Source: Vibrio comitans
GTDB lineage: Bacteria > Pseudomonadota > Gammaproteobacteria > Enterobacterales > Vibrionaceae
Reading direction: 5' to 3'
Length of the DNA: 64,000 nt
Assembly: GCA_024346835.1 (NCBI GenBank)
Contig: AP024866.1
Location: 434,001-498,000, forward strand
A model generated the notes under the pieces. That model saw only the letters and a program-made list of their open reading frames with translations. It was not told the DNA's origin and did no database searches. The position numbers and the translations under genes are program-made. The stretch's first letter is position 1. Each line of letters starts with the position of its first letter. This document shows, piece after piece, positions 40,845-50,643 of the stretch.

Positions 40845-42107
40845 CTACTGAATAGGATGAACCTTCACCATCTTGATTTTGTTTTCTGAAAAATCGATAA
40901 CTTCCATATTGTGCTCTGCCACCATGATACTGATGTGAGTTTCAGGAAGGTCTTGCAAGTGCTCTAAAATGAGTCCGTTTAGCGTTCTTGGTCCATCGGT
41001 AGGTAAGTCCCACTGCAACCCTTTATTGATGTCTCTGATGTTTGCACTGCCTTCAATCAGGTAACTGCCATCAGGTTGCGGCGTGATTTCTTCCGCAAGG
41101 CTAGGGGCCATCGAAGTGGTAAACTCGCCCACGATCTCTTCTAAGATATCTTCTAGAGTAACCAAGCCAATAATGTCGCCATATTCGTCCACGATTAATC
41201 CAATACGCTCTTTATTGCGTTGGAACTTCAATAGCTGCACATTGAGTGGCGTCGCTTCAGGAATGAAATAAACCTCATCCGCAGACTTTAACAGGGTTTG
41301 CTTGTTGAACTCATTTTTCTCCAGCATCAAGCGATAGGCTTCACGCAAGCGAACCATGCCTACTACCTCATCGATCTGGTCGCGATATAGCACTACTCGG
41401 CCATGAGGAGAGTGAGTTAATTGCCGTACAATAGACTTCCAGTCATCGTTGACGTCGATACCCGTAATCTCATTTCGAGGCACCATAATATCGTTCACAG
41501 TGACGTTCTCGAGATCCAAAATAGAGACCAGCATGTCTTGGTGACGGCTCGGTATCAAACTACCGGCTTCGTTCACAACCGTTCGAAGCTCATCAGAACT
41601 CAGGTGATCAGACTTATGATTGATGCCCTTGATGCCTAGCAGTCGTAAAAAACCATTAGTAATAAAGTTGACCAGGATAACCAGTGGTGACAGCAACTTC
41701 ATTAGTATCTTCAGCAGAATACTGCTGGTGTAGGAGACACGCTCAGGGTACATGGCAGCGAGAGTTTTAGGCGTTACTTCGGCGAAAACCAGCACCACTA
41801 AAGTGAGAATACCAGTGGCAATCGCAACACCAATATCACCGTACAAACGCATACCGAGTATGGTGGCGATGGCAGATGCCAAAATATTAACGAGGTTGTT
41901 GCCGATTAGAATAAGGCCGATTAAGCGATCGGGGCGGGTAAGAAGCTTCTCTACACGACGCGCTCCCTTATGCCCCTGATTTGAAAGGTGCTTTAATCTA
42001 TAGCGATTCAGGGACATCATCCCAGTCTCTGAACCTGAAAAGTAGCCTGATATAATGATAAGACATGCAAGGAGGGTAAACAGTACCCCGGTTGATATGT
42101 CGTCCAA
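40845..42107 (-). CDS. CNNM/CBS domain membrane protein (HlyC/CorC family, YfjD-like)
   Basis: A 420-residue protein with an N-terminal CNNM transmembrane domain (about 1-195; GYFSGSETGMMSLNRYRLKHL near the start holds SGSETGMMSLNR), two CBS domains (about 205-335; VNDIMVPRNEITGI, DEYGDIIGLVTLEDILEEIVGEF in part) and a CorC_HlyC domain at the end. The family is linked to Mg2+/Co2+ efflux. The start appears to be TTG at 42107, with AAGGA about ten bases upstream and no nearby ATG. It is downstream of the CcsA-like gene on the same strand. Confidence 0.88.
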   Translation of the reverse strand: MDDISTGVLFTLLACLIIISGYFSGSETGMMSLNRYRLKHLSNQGHKGARRVEKLLTRPDRLIGLILIGNNLVNILASAIATILGMRLYGDIGVAIATGILTLVVLVFAEVTPKTLAAMYPERVSYTSSILLKILMKLLSPLVILVNFITNGFLRLLGIKGINHKSDHLSSDELRTVVNEAGSLIPSRHQDMLVSILDLENVTVNDIMVPRNEITGIDVNDDWKSIVRQLTHSPHGRVVLYRDQIDEVVGMVRLREAYRLMLEKNEFNKQTLLKSADEVYFIPEATPLNVQLLKFQRNKERIGLIVDEYGDIIGLVTLEDILEEIVGEFTTSMAPSLAEEITPQPDGSYLIEGSANIRDINKGLQWDLPTDGPRTLNGLILEHLQDLPETHISIMVAEHNMEVIDFSENKIKMVKVHPIQ

Positions 42108-42182
42108 ATTAAATGAATCCTTTTATTTAGCTCTTTTCAATTAATGAATGATTTACGGGCAACTGTCAACTAAGTGTGCCGA

Positions 42183-42977
42183 TTAGGTCAGTATGATTTC
42201 ACGTACAAATCGACTGCCAAAGTAGGCAAGGGTCAGCAAAAATGCCCCGATAATGGAAAACCAAGTGACCTTTTTACCGCGCCAGCCCAGCTTATAATGC
42301 CCCCACAATAAGACATTGAATACTAGCCATGCGATAAACGACAGCAAGGCTTTGTGAGTCTTTCCACTACTTAAAAAGTCTTCAACAAATAGCGGACCAC
42401 TCATTAATGTGAGGGTAAGTAAGCCATTTCCGATCAAAATGATATTGAAAAGTTGGCGCTCCACCTTCATTAAAGGAGGTAGGTTAGGGTTTAATGCTTG
42501 AGAAGTCTTTTGCTTTAGTTTGAAATCAAGCCAAGCCAGTTGCATCGCATACAAAGCCGCAATCATTAGTGTGGCATACGAAAACAGAGCAAGTGTGATG
42601 TGAATAATTAAGCCAGGTGAATGTTCGAAGTGGGTGATAAAGGTACCCGGAACAAATTCGGCAGCAACAAGGCTAAGGCAAGAAAATCCATAGGCGATGG
42701 GTAGCAAAAACCACAAACGAGTTTTAAACATAGCCAAGGTCAGCACTAGTGAGATGATAATACTCACCAATGAAGCGACATTGAGAATGCTCATGTTTTG
42801 CCCGTGGGGCGCAAAGATGCCCTCAACTAACGTTGAAAAGTGCAGGATCAAAGCAACAAACGCTATGCCTAAAACAACCTTTTTATTGATTTCCGACTGA
42901 CGTAATAGCCCCGGAAGAATAAGAAAGGTCGCCGTTAGGTATAAAAGTACGGCTAGGATAACAACCACAAAGTCCAT
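42183..42977 (-). CDS. CcsA/CcmC-like membrane protein (YpjD family)
   Basis: A 264-residue integral membrane protein with about eight hydrophobic helices, matching the inner-membrane YpjD family (cytochrome c assembly protein fold). Recognisable parts are HITLALFSYATLMIAALYA, RQLFNIILIGNGLLTLTLMSG and SFIAWLVFNVLLWGHYKLGWRGKK, given here only as landmarks (NVLLWGHYKLGWRG). A role in haem handling is inferred from the family; the actual function is not established. It is divergent from ffh, with 150 bases between the starts, which matches the ypjD-ffh arrangement of E. coli. Confidence 0.85.
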   Translation of the reverse strand: MDFVVVILAVLLYLTATFLILPGLLRQSEINKKVVLGIAFVALILHFSTLVEGIFAPHGQNMSILNVASLVSIIISLVLTLAMFKTRLWFLLPIAYGFSCLSLVAAEFVPGTFITHFEHSPGLIIHITLALFSYATLMIAALYAMQLAWLDFKLKQKTSQALNPNLPPLMKVERQLFNIILIGNGLLTLTLMSGPLFVEDFLSSGKTHKALLSFIAWLVFNVLLWGHYKLGWRGKKVTWFSIIGAFLLTLAYFGSRFVREIILT

Positions 42978-43127
42978 ATTCAGTCGACATTAGTATTTGG
43001 ATTTAAAAGGAAATTATACACCCAATACCACATTACTGGCTATGTACTTATTGCGCATGGTTTTGTAAATAGTGGCTGTGGGGTATACTTCGAGTAATTA
43101 ATCGCAATTCAACGCGAAGAGAGCACG

Positions 43128-44519
43128 ATGTTTGATAACTTAACAGAACGATTATCCAAAACGCTGAAGAACATCAGCGGTAAAGGTCGTCTGACCGAAG
43201 ACAATATAAAAGATACGCTGCGCGAAGTACGCATGGCGCTTTTAGAGGCGGATGTCGCCCTTCCAGTAGTACGCGATTTCATCAAGCGTGTTAAAGAGGG
43301 TGCAGTAGGCGTAGAGGTATCTAAATCTCTTACTCCAGGCCAAGAATTCATCAAGATTGTTCAGTCTGAATTAGAAGCGGTAATGGGTGAGTCCAATGAA
43401 GGTCTTAACCTAGCTGCTCAGCCACCGGCTGTAGTACTAATGGCTGGTCTACAAGGTGCGGGTAAAACCACCAGTGTAGGTAAGCTTTCTAAACTTCTTT
43501 CTGAGCGTGATAAGAAAAAAGTATTGGTTGTTTCTGCCGACGTATACCGTCCTGCAGCGATCAAACAGCTAGAGACCTTAGCATCGGATGTTGGTGTGGA
43601 CTTTTTCCCATCCAGCGCTGACCAGAAGCCTCTAGATATCGCTAATGCAGCTATCGACCATGCGAAGAAGAAATTCTATGACGTGCTTTTGGTGGATACC
43701 GCAGGTCGTCTAGCCGTCGATGAAGAGATGATGGGCGAAATCAAGCAGCTTCATACTGCGATTAACCCTGTTGAGACCTTGTTCGTGGTTGATGCCATGA
43801 CAGGTCAGGATGCGGCAAATACAGCAAAAGCCTTTGGCGATGCACTACCACTAACCGGTGTGATTCTAACTAAGGTTGATGGTGATGCACGTGGTGGTGC
43901 GGCACTGTCGGTTAAGCACATTACAGGTAAGCCAATTAAGTTCTTGGGTGTGGGTGAAAAAACTGACGCACTAGAACCTTTCCATCCAGATCGCGTTGCC
44001 TCTCGTATTCTGGGCATGGGCGATGTTCTTTCTCTTATCGAAGACCTACAGCGTAATGTAGATACCGATAAAGCAGAGAAGATGGCGAAGAAGTTCAAGG
44101 AGAAGAAGGGCTTTGACCTTGAAGACTTCCGTGAACAACTAGGCCAGATGGAAAACATGGGCGGCATGGCTGGCATGATGGGCAAACTGCCTGGCATGGG
44201 TAATCTACCTGATAATGTGAAAGATAAGGTAGACGACAAAATGTTTAAGCAGATGGAAGCCATCATCAGCTCAATGACTATGAAAGAGCGTCTGCGCCCT
44301 GAGCTAATCAAAGGCTCTCGCAAGAAACGTATTGCTGCCGGTTCGGGTACTCAGGTACAAGACGTAAACCGTCTACTGAAGCAATTCACCCAGATGCAGA
44401 AGATGATGAAGAAAATGCAAAAAGGTGGAATGCGCGGCATGATGCGCAACATGCAAGGCATGATGGGCGGCATGGGTGGTGGCGGTATGGGCGGAATGGG
44501 TGGCCCATTCGGTCGATAA
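43128..44519 (+). CDS. ffh: Signal recognition particle protein Ffh
   Basis: GTPase subunit of the SRP that binds signal sequences and 4.5S RNA. The 463 residues run: N domain (about 1-90), G domain with GLQGAGKTTSVGKLS, DTAGRL, TKVDGDARGG and LGVGEKTDALEPFHPDR, then a methionine-rich M domain (about 300-463). The M domain contains the RNA-binding SGTQVQDVNRLLKQF and a Met/Gly-rich tail ending MGGMGGPFGR. The start has AAGAGAG upstream. A terminator follows. Confidence 0.98.
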   Translation: MFDNLTERLSKTLKNISGKGRLTEDNIKDTLREVRMALLEADVALPVVRDFIKRVKEGAVGVEVSKSLTPGQEFIKIVQSELEAVMGESNEGLNLAAQPPAVVLMAGLQGAGKTTSVGKLSKLLSERDKKKVLVVSADVYRPAAIKQLETLASDVGVDFFPSSADQKPLDIANAAIDHAKKKFYDVLLVDTAGRLAVDEEMMGEIKQLHTAINPVETLFVVDAMTGQDAANTAKAFGDALPLTGVILTKVDGDARGGAALSVKHITGKPIKFLGVGEKTDALEPFHPDRVASRILGMGDVLSLIEDLQRNVDTDKAEKMAKKFKEKKGFDLEDFREQLGQMENMGGMAGMMGKLPGMGNLPDNVKDKVDDKMFKQMEAIISSMTMKERLRPELIKGSRKKRIAAGSGTQVQDVNRLLKQFTQMQKMMKKMQKGGMRGMMRNMQGMMGGMGGGGMGGMGGPFGR

Positions 44520-44569
44520 TCCATTTAGCTAATAGCGGTCAGCTTCAAAGCTACCAATAGTGATTTCAT

Positions 44570-44597
44570 AAGGCTCTATTTAGATAGAGCCTTTTTG
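44570..44597 (+). terminator. Intrinsic terminator after ffh
   Basis: A 9-bp stem (AGGCTCTAT at 44571-44579 with ATAGAGCCT at 44584-44592, loop TTAG) is followed by four to five T. It separates ffh from the rpsP operon. Confidence 0.85.
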
Positions 44598-44655
44598 TTT
44601 TCAAGCTGTTAACTCGCTCACATTCAATTAGTTGGCTAAAAAGTAGCTAAAACCC

Positions 44656-44683
44656 TTGCAAAGACTAGGAATAAGAGTAAAAT
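44656..44683 (+). promoter_or_regulatory. rpsP operon promoter
   Basis: TTGCAA (44656-44661) and TAAAAT (44678-44683) are 16 bases apart and lie about 90 bases before rpsP. The leader between them and rpsP has complementary GACCCC and GGGGTT stretches (near 44706 and 44735), which could form a weak hairpin. Confidence 0.5.
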
Positions 44684-44772
44684 TCGCTAGCTTTATTTTG
44701 GCACGAGACCCCACGCAACTCTGAGGAGTAGTTTGGGGTTAATTATTTTATTGAGAAAGCAAAGAGGACGAC

Positions 44773-45021
44773 ATGGTTACCATTCGTTTGGCACGTCACG
44801 GCGCTAAAAAGCGTCCATTTTATCAAATCGTAGTAGCAGACAGCCGTCGCGCAGCTACAGGTCGTTTCATCGAGAAAGTAGGTTTCTTCAACCCTACAGC
44901 TCAAGGTCAAGAAGAAGGTCTACGTCTAGACCTAGACCGTGTGAACCACTGGGTTTCACAAGGTGCTACAGTTTCTGACCGTGTAGCTAAGCTAGTTAAA
45001 GACGCTCAAAAAGCGGCTTAA
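44773..45021 (+). CDS. rpsP: 30S ribosomal protein S16
   Basis: Small-subunit protein that stabilises 16S rRNA folding. The 82 residues begin [20 protein letters not shown] and include [20 protein letters not shown] (in part) and the [13 protein letters not shown] segment, which are standard S16 signatures. It is the first gene of rpsP-rimM-trmD-rplS, with highly biased codons and a strong AAGAGGA site. Confidence 0.98.
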   Translation: MVTIRLARHGAKKRPFYQIVVADSRRAATGRFIEKVGFFNPTAQGQEEGLRLDLDRVNHWVSQGATVSDRVAKLVKDAQKAA

Positions 45022-45056
45022 TCAGCAATTTATCTCGATGTTAAGGAAAAGAATGA

Positions 45057-45587
45057 ATGAGTGAACAAAACGAAAAAATTGTTGTAGGAAAGCTCGGCGC
45101 TACTTATGGCATTCGTGGTTGGCTTAAAGTTCATTCCTTTACAGACAATGCTGAAAACATTTTCGATTATAGCCCTTGGTTCTTGAACCAAAAGGGGACA
45201 TGGGTTGAGTGCAAGGTAGAAAGCTGGAAGCGTCATAACAAAGGTTATGTGTGTAAGCTGGAAGGTCTTGATGTACGTGAAGATGCACATCTGTTGACTA
45301 ACCTTGAAATCTCAGTAGCCCCATCTTCATTACCTGAACTGTCAGAAGAAGAATTCTACTGGCGTGAATTGTTTGGAATGAAAGTTGTAACCACTAAAGG
45401 TTATGACCTAGGCGAAGTCTCAGACATGCTTGAGACGGGTTCAAACGATGTTTTGGTGGTGAAAGCTAATCTGAAGGATGCTTTTGGCCAAAAGGAACGA
45501 CTAATTCCGTTCCTTGAAGAGCAAGTGATCATCAAAGTTGATCGCGAAGCTCAACGGATCGAAGTTGACTGGGATCCTGCCTTTTAA
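45057..45587 (+). CDS. rimM: Ribosome maturation factor RimM
   Basis: Binds S19 and assists maturation of the 30S head. The 176 residues have an N-terminal RimM domain starting [20 protein letters not shown] (motif GATYGIRGW) and a C-terminal PRC barrel with [32 protein letters not shown] and [14 protein letters not shown]. It follows rpsP by 35 bases and precedes trmD by 21. Confidence 0.97.
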   Translation: MSEQNEKIVVGKLGATYGIRGWLKVHSFTDNAENIFDYSPWFLNQKGTWVECKVESWKRHNKGYVCKLEGLDVREDAHLLTNLEISVAPSSLPELSEEEFYWRELFGMKVVTTKGYDLGEVSDMLETGSNDVLVVKANLKDAFGQKERLIPFLEEQVIIKVDREAQRIEVDWDPAF

Positions 45588-45608
45588 ATCAAAATTAGAG
45601 AGTGAACT

Positions 45609-46367
45609 ATGTGGGTTGGCGTAATAAGCCTGTTTCCAGAAATGTTCCGCTCTGTCACTGATTTTGGTGTAACAGGTCAAGCGGTTAAAAAAGGTCTTTT
45701 GTCGGTAGAAACGTGGAATCCCCGCGATTTTACACAAGACAAACATCGAACTGTCGATGATAGACCCTACGGGGGTGGCCCTGGTATGCTGATGATGGTA
45801 CAGCCTTTGCGCGATGCTATTAACACTGCCAAGCAAGCAGCTCCTGGAAAGACGAAGGTTATCTATCTTAGCCCTCAAGGTCGTAAACTCGACCAGCAAG
45901 GTGTAGAAGAGTTGGCAACAAACGAGAACTTGCTTCTTATTTGTGGTCGCTATGAAGGGGTAGATGAGCGCATCATACAATCTGAGGTTGACGAAGAATG
46001 GTCAATTGGAGATTTTGTGATGACAGGTGGTGAATTGCCAGCCATGACCTTAATCGACTCAGTATCACGGTTTATACCGGGTGTACTAGGTGATTTTGCG
46101 TCAGCAGAGGAAGACTCCTTTGCAAATGGGTTACTGGATTGTCCCCACTATACGCGTCCTGAAGTGTTGGATGGAAAAGAGGTACCAGCGGTACTAAAAT
46201 CTGGAAACCACAAGGACATTCGTCGCTGGCGATTGAAACAATCGTTAGGCCGTACTTGGCTAAGAAGGCCAGAGATGCTGGAAAACCTAGCTCTGACTGA
46301 CGAACAGGAACACTTACTTGCCGAGTTCGTGATGGAGCGAAAGCGCACGAATAAAGACAGCAAGTAA
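45609..46367 (+). CDS. trmD: tRNA (guanine-N1)-methyltransferase TrmD
   Basis: Makes m1G37 next to the anticodon and so prevents +1 frameshifts. The 252 residues carry the SPOUT trefoil-knot features: [18 protein letters not shown] near the N-terminus, the SAM site [26 protein letters not shown], and [12 protein letters not shown]. The C-terminal tRNA-binding part has [20 protein letters not shown]. All motifs are intact. Confidence 0.98.
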   Translation: MWVGVISLFPEMFRSVTDFGVTGQAVKKGLLSVETWNPRDFTQDKHRTVDDRPYGGGPGMLMMVQPLRDAINTAKQAAPGKTKVIYLSPQGRKLDQQGVEELATNENLLLICGRYEGVDERIIQSEVDEEWSIGDFVMTGGELPAMTLIDSVSRFIPGVLGDFASAEEDSFANGLLDCPHYTRPEVLDGKEVPAVLKSGNHKDIRRWRLKQSLGRTWLRRPEMLENLALTDEQEHLLAEFVMERKRTNKDSK

Positions 46368-46408
46368 CCTATTAAATTTAGATTCAGTTTATTCTAGGGT
46401 ATAGAAAC

Positions 46409-46762
46409 ATGAGTAATATCATCAACGCTCTTGAGCAAGAGCAAATGAAACAAGACCTACCTACATTCGCACCTGGTGACACTGTAGTAGTTCAAGTTAA
46501 AGTTAAAGAAGGCGACCGTGAGCGTCTACAGGCATTCGAAGGCGTTGTAATCGCTATTCGTAACCGTGGTCTACACTCTGCATTCACAGTTCGTAAAATC
46601 TCGAACGGTGAAGGTGTTGAGCGTACGTTCCAAACTCACTCTCCAATGGTTGATAGCATTGAAGTTAAACGCCGTGGTGCAGTACGTCGTGCCAAGTTGT
46701 ACTACCTACGTGAGCGTTCTGGTAAGTCAGCTCGTATTAAAGAGAAACTTGCTAAGAAGTAA
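46409..46762 (+). CDS. rplS: 50S ribosomal protein L19
   Basis: Large-subunit protein at the 30S-50S interface. The 117 residues contain [42 protein letters not shown] (in part), [13 protein letters not shown] and the basic tail [21 protein letters not shown]. Codon use is strongly biased toward CTA/CGT-type codons, as in eno. It is the last gene of the operon. Confidence 0.98.
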   Translation: MSNIINALEQEQMKQDLPTFAPGDTVVVQVKVKEGDRERLQAFEGVVIAIRNRGLHSAFTVRKISNGEGVERTFQTHSPMVDSIEVKRRGAVRRAKLYYLRERSGKSARIKEKLAKK

Positions 46763-46786
46763 TGCAAAACCTGCATTTCTCATAAG

Positions 46787-46819
46787 AAAAAAGGAGACCG
46801 AAAGGTCTCCTTTTTTTTG
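46787..46819 (+). terminator. Intrinsic terminator after rplS
   Basis: A 9-bp stem (AAGGAGACC at 46791-46799 with GGTCTCCTT at 46804-46812, loop GAAA) is followed by eight T. The A tract before it could also let it stop the opposite strand, but yacG ends 55 bases away. Confidence 0.92.
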
Positions 46820-46873
46820 TTCTCGATTTATTAACTTCTAACAGCTTAAATCTTTCAGCGTTATGTCTACGAC

Positions 46874-47068
46874 TCAGTATTGATCTTCTGACCATCCATC
46901 ACTGTCTGACATGTCGGGTGCGCCGGCGATGGAGTTTTCTTCATCTGCCCAATCACCAAAATCGATCATCTGGCACTTCTTGCTACAGAAAGGGCGATGC
47001 GGGCTTTGTTCTCCCCACTCAACATCATTGCCACAGGTCGGGCAGGGTACGATGGTAATCTTACTCAT
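46874..47068 (-). CDS. yacG: DNA gyrase inhibitor YacG (zinc-finger protein)
   Basis: A 64-residue zinc-binding protein; the E. coli protein inhibits DNA gyrase by binding GyrB. The four zinc cysteines are Cys9 and Cys12 (VPCPTCGND) and Cys28 and Cys32 ([16 protein letters not shown]). The C-terminal tail is acidic and unstructured. It ends the minus-strand run pilA-pilB-pilC-pilD-coaE-zapD-yacG and follows zapD by 25 bases. Confidence 0.95.
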   Translation of the reverse strand: MSKITIVPCPTCGNDVEWGEQSPHRPFCSKKCQMIDFGDWADEENSIAGAPDMSDSDGWSEDQY

Positions 47069-47093
47069 AGTATTACTTCTCTTACTGTATTAA

Positions 47094-47834
47094 CTAGCTA
47101 CAAATAGCCAGTTCAAATTCGATATCTTGGGTGCTGGCTTGGCCGGTATCAAAGTGGATAAACTTAATGGCAAAGCGATTCTTGTGCCCTGAAACCATTG
47201 GGTATACGCCATAGTCATGAGCAAAGTGCAGCCTGAGTATATTGGCTTCATCTGCATCACTTTGGAAGAAACCATTGCGTGCGATCTGAGGCTTAAATTG
47301 TGCTGAGCTGCGAGTGAGATTTAACCACTGTTGCAAGGCATGGTTTAGTGGCGCTAGTGATGTTAGCCACTGTTGAGCATCTGCCATTCGCTTTTCTAAA
47401 GGCTGGTGGAGCCAATAGTGCAACGCAGGTAGATCGAAGCAGCAAGCGCCACCCGGCAGATTGAACCGTTGTCTGATAGAAGACAAAAAGCTGTCTTCTT
47501 TCAGTTTTGTACCAAATCGCTGAGCCCCTAGTACTTCTTTATGCACTAGAGCAATTTCACTTAATAGGCCCTGCAGGCGTTTCTGATCGACGCCCGGTAC
47601 ATTTAACCAGTTGCTGTAAGTCAGCTTGAGCTTATCGAGATCTTTTAATAGCTCTGGCTTAAGCTGAATTTGTTCAAATATATCTAATAGATCGAACAAA
47701 GAACGGAAAAGAACTTGGTAGTGTTGCGGATCTGAAAAAGTCGCGCAGTGTTGCGCTTGACGAAGAAGGCTTTCAATACGCAGATAAGTTCTGGTTTTCT
47801 CATTCAGAGGATGTTCATATCTTTGGATTGTCAT
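47094..47834 (-). CDS. zapD: Cell division protein ZapD
   Basis: Z-ring associated protein that bundles FtsZ filaments by binding the FtsZ C-terminus. From the ATG at 47834 it has 246 residues and begins [20 protein letters not shown], as in the family (formerly YacF). An ATG three codons upstream is in frame, but the Shine-Dalgarno AGGA overlaps it and is 8 bases from the chosen ATG. Further family parts are [15 protein letters not shown] and [21 protein letters not shown]. Confidence 0.94.
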   Translation of the reverse strand: MTIQRYEHPLNEKTRTYLRIESLLRQAQHCATFSDPQHYQVLFRSLFDLLDIFEQIQLKPELLKDLDKLKLTYSNWLNVPGVDQKRLQGLLSEIALVHKEVLGAQRFGTKLKEDSFLSSIRQRFNLPGGACCFDLPALHYWLHQPLEKRMADAQQWLTSLAPLNHALQQWLNLTRSSAQFKPQIARNGFFQSDADEANILRLHFAHDYGVYPMVSGHKNRFAIKFIHFDTGQASTQDIEFELAICS

Positions 47835-47877
47835 ACATTGCATCCTGCTTTAGACATAATGGTTATTCTCCCAGAAA

Positions 47878-48477
47878 TCAGTGACACAAGGCTAGATATT
47901 TACGATGCAACTCAGCAATTTTTTCTGCTAAATGTCCATTATCGCTATCGTTGTTGATAATATCGTCGGCTATGGCCAGTCTTTGCTCTCGTGTTGCCTG
48001 TGCTTTTAATATCGACTGCACCTGCTGTTTAGATACGCCATCTCTCGCTAAAGTTCGCTTTAGTTGTGTATCAGGAGAAACATCCACAACTAAAACTCGA
48101 TCAGCCATGCTCTGTAAGCCATTCTCTACCATCAATGGGATGACTAATAGGCAGTAGGGAGAGGTGGCCATTTTTAGCTGTTGTTGCATCCGCTCTCGGA
48201 TCATTGGGTGCAGCAGGTTGTCGATCCATTGTTTGTTGCTTGGATCTGCAAATACCAATTCACGCAATTGAGCGCGATTTAGGGTGCCATCTTCGTTAAG
48301 AACTGAACGACCAAATTGATTTGCAATGGCCATTAAACCTTCACTGCCTGGCTCGACAACCTCTCTAGCAACAATGTCAGCATCAACGATATCGATATGG
48401 TAATTGTCATGGAAATGATTGGCTACGGTAGTTTTTCCACTTCCAATCCCCCCCGTTAAACCGATAATTTTAGACAT
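47878..48477 (-). CDS. coaE: Dephospho-CoA kinase
   Basis: Final step of coenzyme A synthesis, phosphorylating the 3'-hydroxyl of dephospho-CoA. The 199 residues begin [20 protein letters not shown], with the P-loop at 9-16, then DADIVAREVV and the LLVIPLMVEN segment. The ATG at 48477 overlaps the pilD stop by one base (TAATG). The frame is open 11 codons further up, but that part lies inside pilD and is not CoaE-like. Confidence 0.96.
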   Translation of the reverse strand: MSKIIGLTGGIGSGKTTVANHFHDNYHIDIVDADIVAREVVEPGSEGLMAIANQFGRSVLNEDGTLNRAQLRELVFADPSNKQWIDNLLHPMIRERMQQQLKMATSPYCLLVIPLMVENGLQSMADRVLVVDVSPDTQLKRTLARDGVSKQQVQSILKAQATREQRLAIADDIINNDSDNGHLAEKIAELHRKYLALCH

Positions 48478-49355
48478 TAGTATCCCCCGATGTAGCGACT
48501 GAGGTACCAAGACACAATGTCATTGCCCACTATCAAGTAAACCCAACCGGCTATCGCTAGGTATGGTCCGAAGGGGAAGGCTTTTTCAACGCCTTGCTGC
48601 TTCAGTCTAAGTTGAATAATGCCAAATATCAGGCCAACTAATGAAGAAAGTAAAATGATAAGAGGTAAGGACTGCCAACCTAACCACGCACCTAGCGCCG
48701 CCAATAGCTTGAAGTCACCATATCCCATGCCTTCTTTTCCAGTGAGTAGTTTGAATAACCAGTAGACACTCCACAAAGAAAGATAGCCTGCCATTGCACC
48801 GATGACTGCATCTTGCAGTGATAGCGGGCTGATCCCAAATACTGATAAAGCTAAACCCGCCCACATCAGAGGTAAGGTCAAGCTATCTGGCAGTAGCATG
48901 GTGTCTAAATCGATGAAGGTGGCACAGAGCAGTACCCAAGTAAATCCGAGTAATGCGACGGCGTAAAAGCTTGGTTCAAACAAGAGAGCGATGGTGAGGC
49001 TTAGCCCCCCAGAAAGCAGCTCGATAAGAGGGTATCTTGGACTGATCTTATCGCCACAAGAACGGCAGCGCCCTTTGAGGCTTAACCAGCCGATAACCGG
49101 AATGTTATGTATCGCTTTAATTGGAGCTTCACATTTAGGGCAACGTGAGTGAGGTAGACTGAGGTTAAAAACCCCTTCGGGTACCTTAAGTTTTAGCTCA
49201 GGGTAGGCTTCGGCAAATTCTTTCTGCCACTCTCTCTCCATGATGATCGGAAGTCGATGGATCACTACATTGAGAAAGCTACCGATGATCAAACCAAGAA
49301 TGGTGGCGAGTATCGGAAATAGCAAAGGGTAGTGCGTAAAATAAAAATCGAGCAT
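48477..49355 (-). CDS. pilD: Prepilin peptidase / N-methyltransferase
   Basis: Inner-membrane aspartic protease that cleaves and methylates type IV prepilins and type II secretion pseudopilins (VcpD in V. cholerae). In 292 residues it has a zinc-binding loop with Cys72, Cys75, Cys97 and Cys100, about eight membrane helices, and the catalytic aspartates Asp149 ([12 protein letters not shown]) and Asp214 ([11 protein letters not shown]). All are intact. It is 79 bases downstream of pilC and coupled to coaE. Confidence 0.96.
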   Translation of the reverse strand: MLDFYFTHYPLLFPILATILGLIIGSFLNVVIHRLPIIMEREWQKEFAEAYPELKLKVPEGVFNLSLPHSRCPKCEAPIKAIHNIPVIGWLSLKGRCRSCGDKISPRYPLIELLSGGLSLTIALLFEPSFYAVALLGFTWVLLCATFIDLDTMLLPDSLTLPLMWAGLALSVFGISPLSLQDAVIGAMAGYLSLWSVYWLFKLLTGKEGMGYGDFKLLAALGAWLGWQSLPLIILLSSLVGLIFGIIQLRLKQQGVEKAFPFGPYLAIAGWVYLIVGNDIVSWYLSRYIGGY

Positions 49356-49434
49356 CTTGAGCCCATATTAAGAAAGTCTGTGGGTATGTTATCGCAACTT
49401 TAAGCGCTTGTTTATACCTAACTCAGAGATAAGC

Positions 49435-50643
49435 TTATCCTACAACGCTCATAAGACTGAAAATAGGTAAATACATACTCAATACCAAGCCTCCGACGAG
49501 AGTACCAAGAAAAACAATGACTAAGGGCTCAATTAACTGGCCTAACTTGTCTGTTGTTTCCTTTAGTTGCTGTTCAAAAAGTGTAGCCAATCTACCTGTA
49601 ATAACCGTTAGAGTTCCGCTTATTTCGCCAATTTTGATCATTTTAAGCATGATTGATGGAAGAAAAGAGAGGGCCTCTAAGGAGTGATAAAGACTTTTGC
49701 CTTCCTTGATACCCTCATGTGCACTGCTAAGTGCTTTTCGCATAAAGTCATTGCGCACTCCAAGGGTGGCATTATTCAGGCAGGTGATGAGGGGGAGACC
49801 TGCTTGTATCCCATTGCACAATAGCAAATTAAATCGAGCTAATTCACTAACCAGAATACAGCGCCCTAGTATCGGGACGTTTAAGCTGTGTTTAGCAATG
49901 ATATGACGAACGTTCGGACTTTTTCGGTAACAGAGACAAACAAGACTAGTGAATACCAATAGACCAAATAGTAGTGCCCAAAAGTACCTTTGAAACCAAG
50001 TGGAGAGCTCCACAATAAGTTGAGTCAGTTTTGGTAACTCAGCACCAAAGCTGTGGAACAAGCTAGAAAACTGTGGGATGACAAACGTCATCATTATCGT
50101 AAATACAGCACACGCCATGATAATGACCGAAGTGGGGTAGATAAGCGCCGATTTTACCTGCTTGAGTAATTGTTGGTTCTTCTCTCTGTGCTGGGTGCAG
50201 TAGCCTAATGCTGTGGAAAGATCACCATTCTCCTCGCCAATTCGTACAAACTGAAGGTAAATAGAATCTAGGAAGTGAAACTCCTGCATCGCTACCGATA
50301 GCTTTTGACCTTGCTGTATCTGAAAATGCAGCGCCTCCAACAGTACCTGCACACCTTGCCGCTGGTTTGAACGTTGCAGTTCATACAGAGCAAGGGCTAA
50401 AGGAAGTCCTGCCTCAAGCATCAATGCTAACTGGTGGGTGAACGTGGTGATGTCACTGTATTTTACTTCATGCTTATACGCTGTAGTAAAGGGAACGGGC
50501 TTTGCTATGAATTTACGAAGTTTTATTCCTTTGCTCTCTAGAATCCTCTTTAGTTGGATTCCTGAGTACGCCAAAAGGTGACCGGTAATCCGAGGTTTAG
50601 AGTGGCTAGTGCCTAGCCAGATGAACAGCTTCAAGCTACTCAT
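49435..50643 (-). CDS. pilC: Type IV pilus inner-membrane platform protein PilC
   Basis: Polytopic platform (GspF-like) that couples the assembly ATPase to pilin polymerisation. The 402 residues have two T2SF domains (about 67-190 and 270-393), each beginning with a cytoplasmic helical part: FTHQLALMLEAGLPLALAL, and FNLLLCNGIQAGLPLITCL. Membrane helices lie near 168-188, 218-238 and 374-395. Its ATG overlaps the pilB stop by 8 bases. Confidence 0.94.
   Translation of the reverse strand: MSSLKLFIWLGTSHSKPRITGHLLAYSGIQLKRILESKGIKLRKFIAKPVPFTTAYKHEVKYSDITTFTHQLALMLEAGLPLALALYELQRSNQRQGVQVLLEALHFQIQQGQKLSVAMQEFHFLDSIYLQFVRIGEENGDLSTALGYCTQHREKNQQLLKQVKSALIYPTSVIIMACAVFTIMMTFVIPQFSSLFHSFGAELPKLTQLIVELSTWFQRYFWALLFGLLVFTSLVCLCYRKSPNVRHIIAKHSLNVPILGRCILVSELARFNLLLCNGIQAGLPLITCLNNATLGVRNDFMRKALSSAHEGIKEGKSLYHSLEALSFLPSIMLKMIKIGEISGTLTVITGRLATLFEQQLKETTDKLGQLIEPLVIVFLGTLVGGLVLSMYLPIFSLMSVVG

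Noticed and set aside
44699..44705. TGGCACG before rpsP, resembling the -24 element of a sigma-54 promoter
   Set aside because: The expected TTGC(A/T) element four bases downstream is absent (AGAC then CCCAC), and rpsP is a housekeeping gene with a plausible sigma-70 promoter just upstream.
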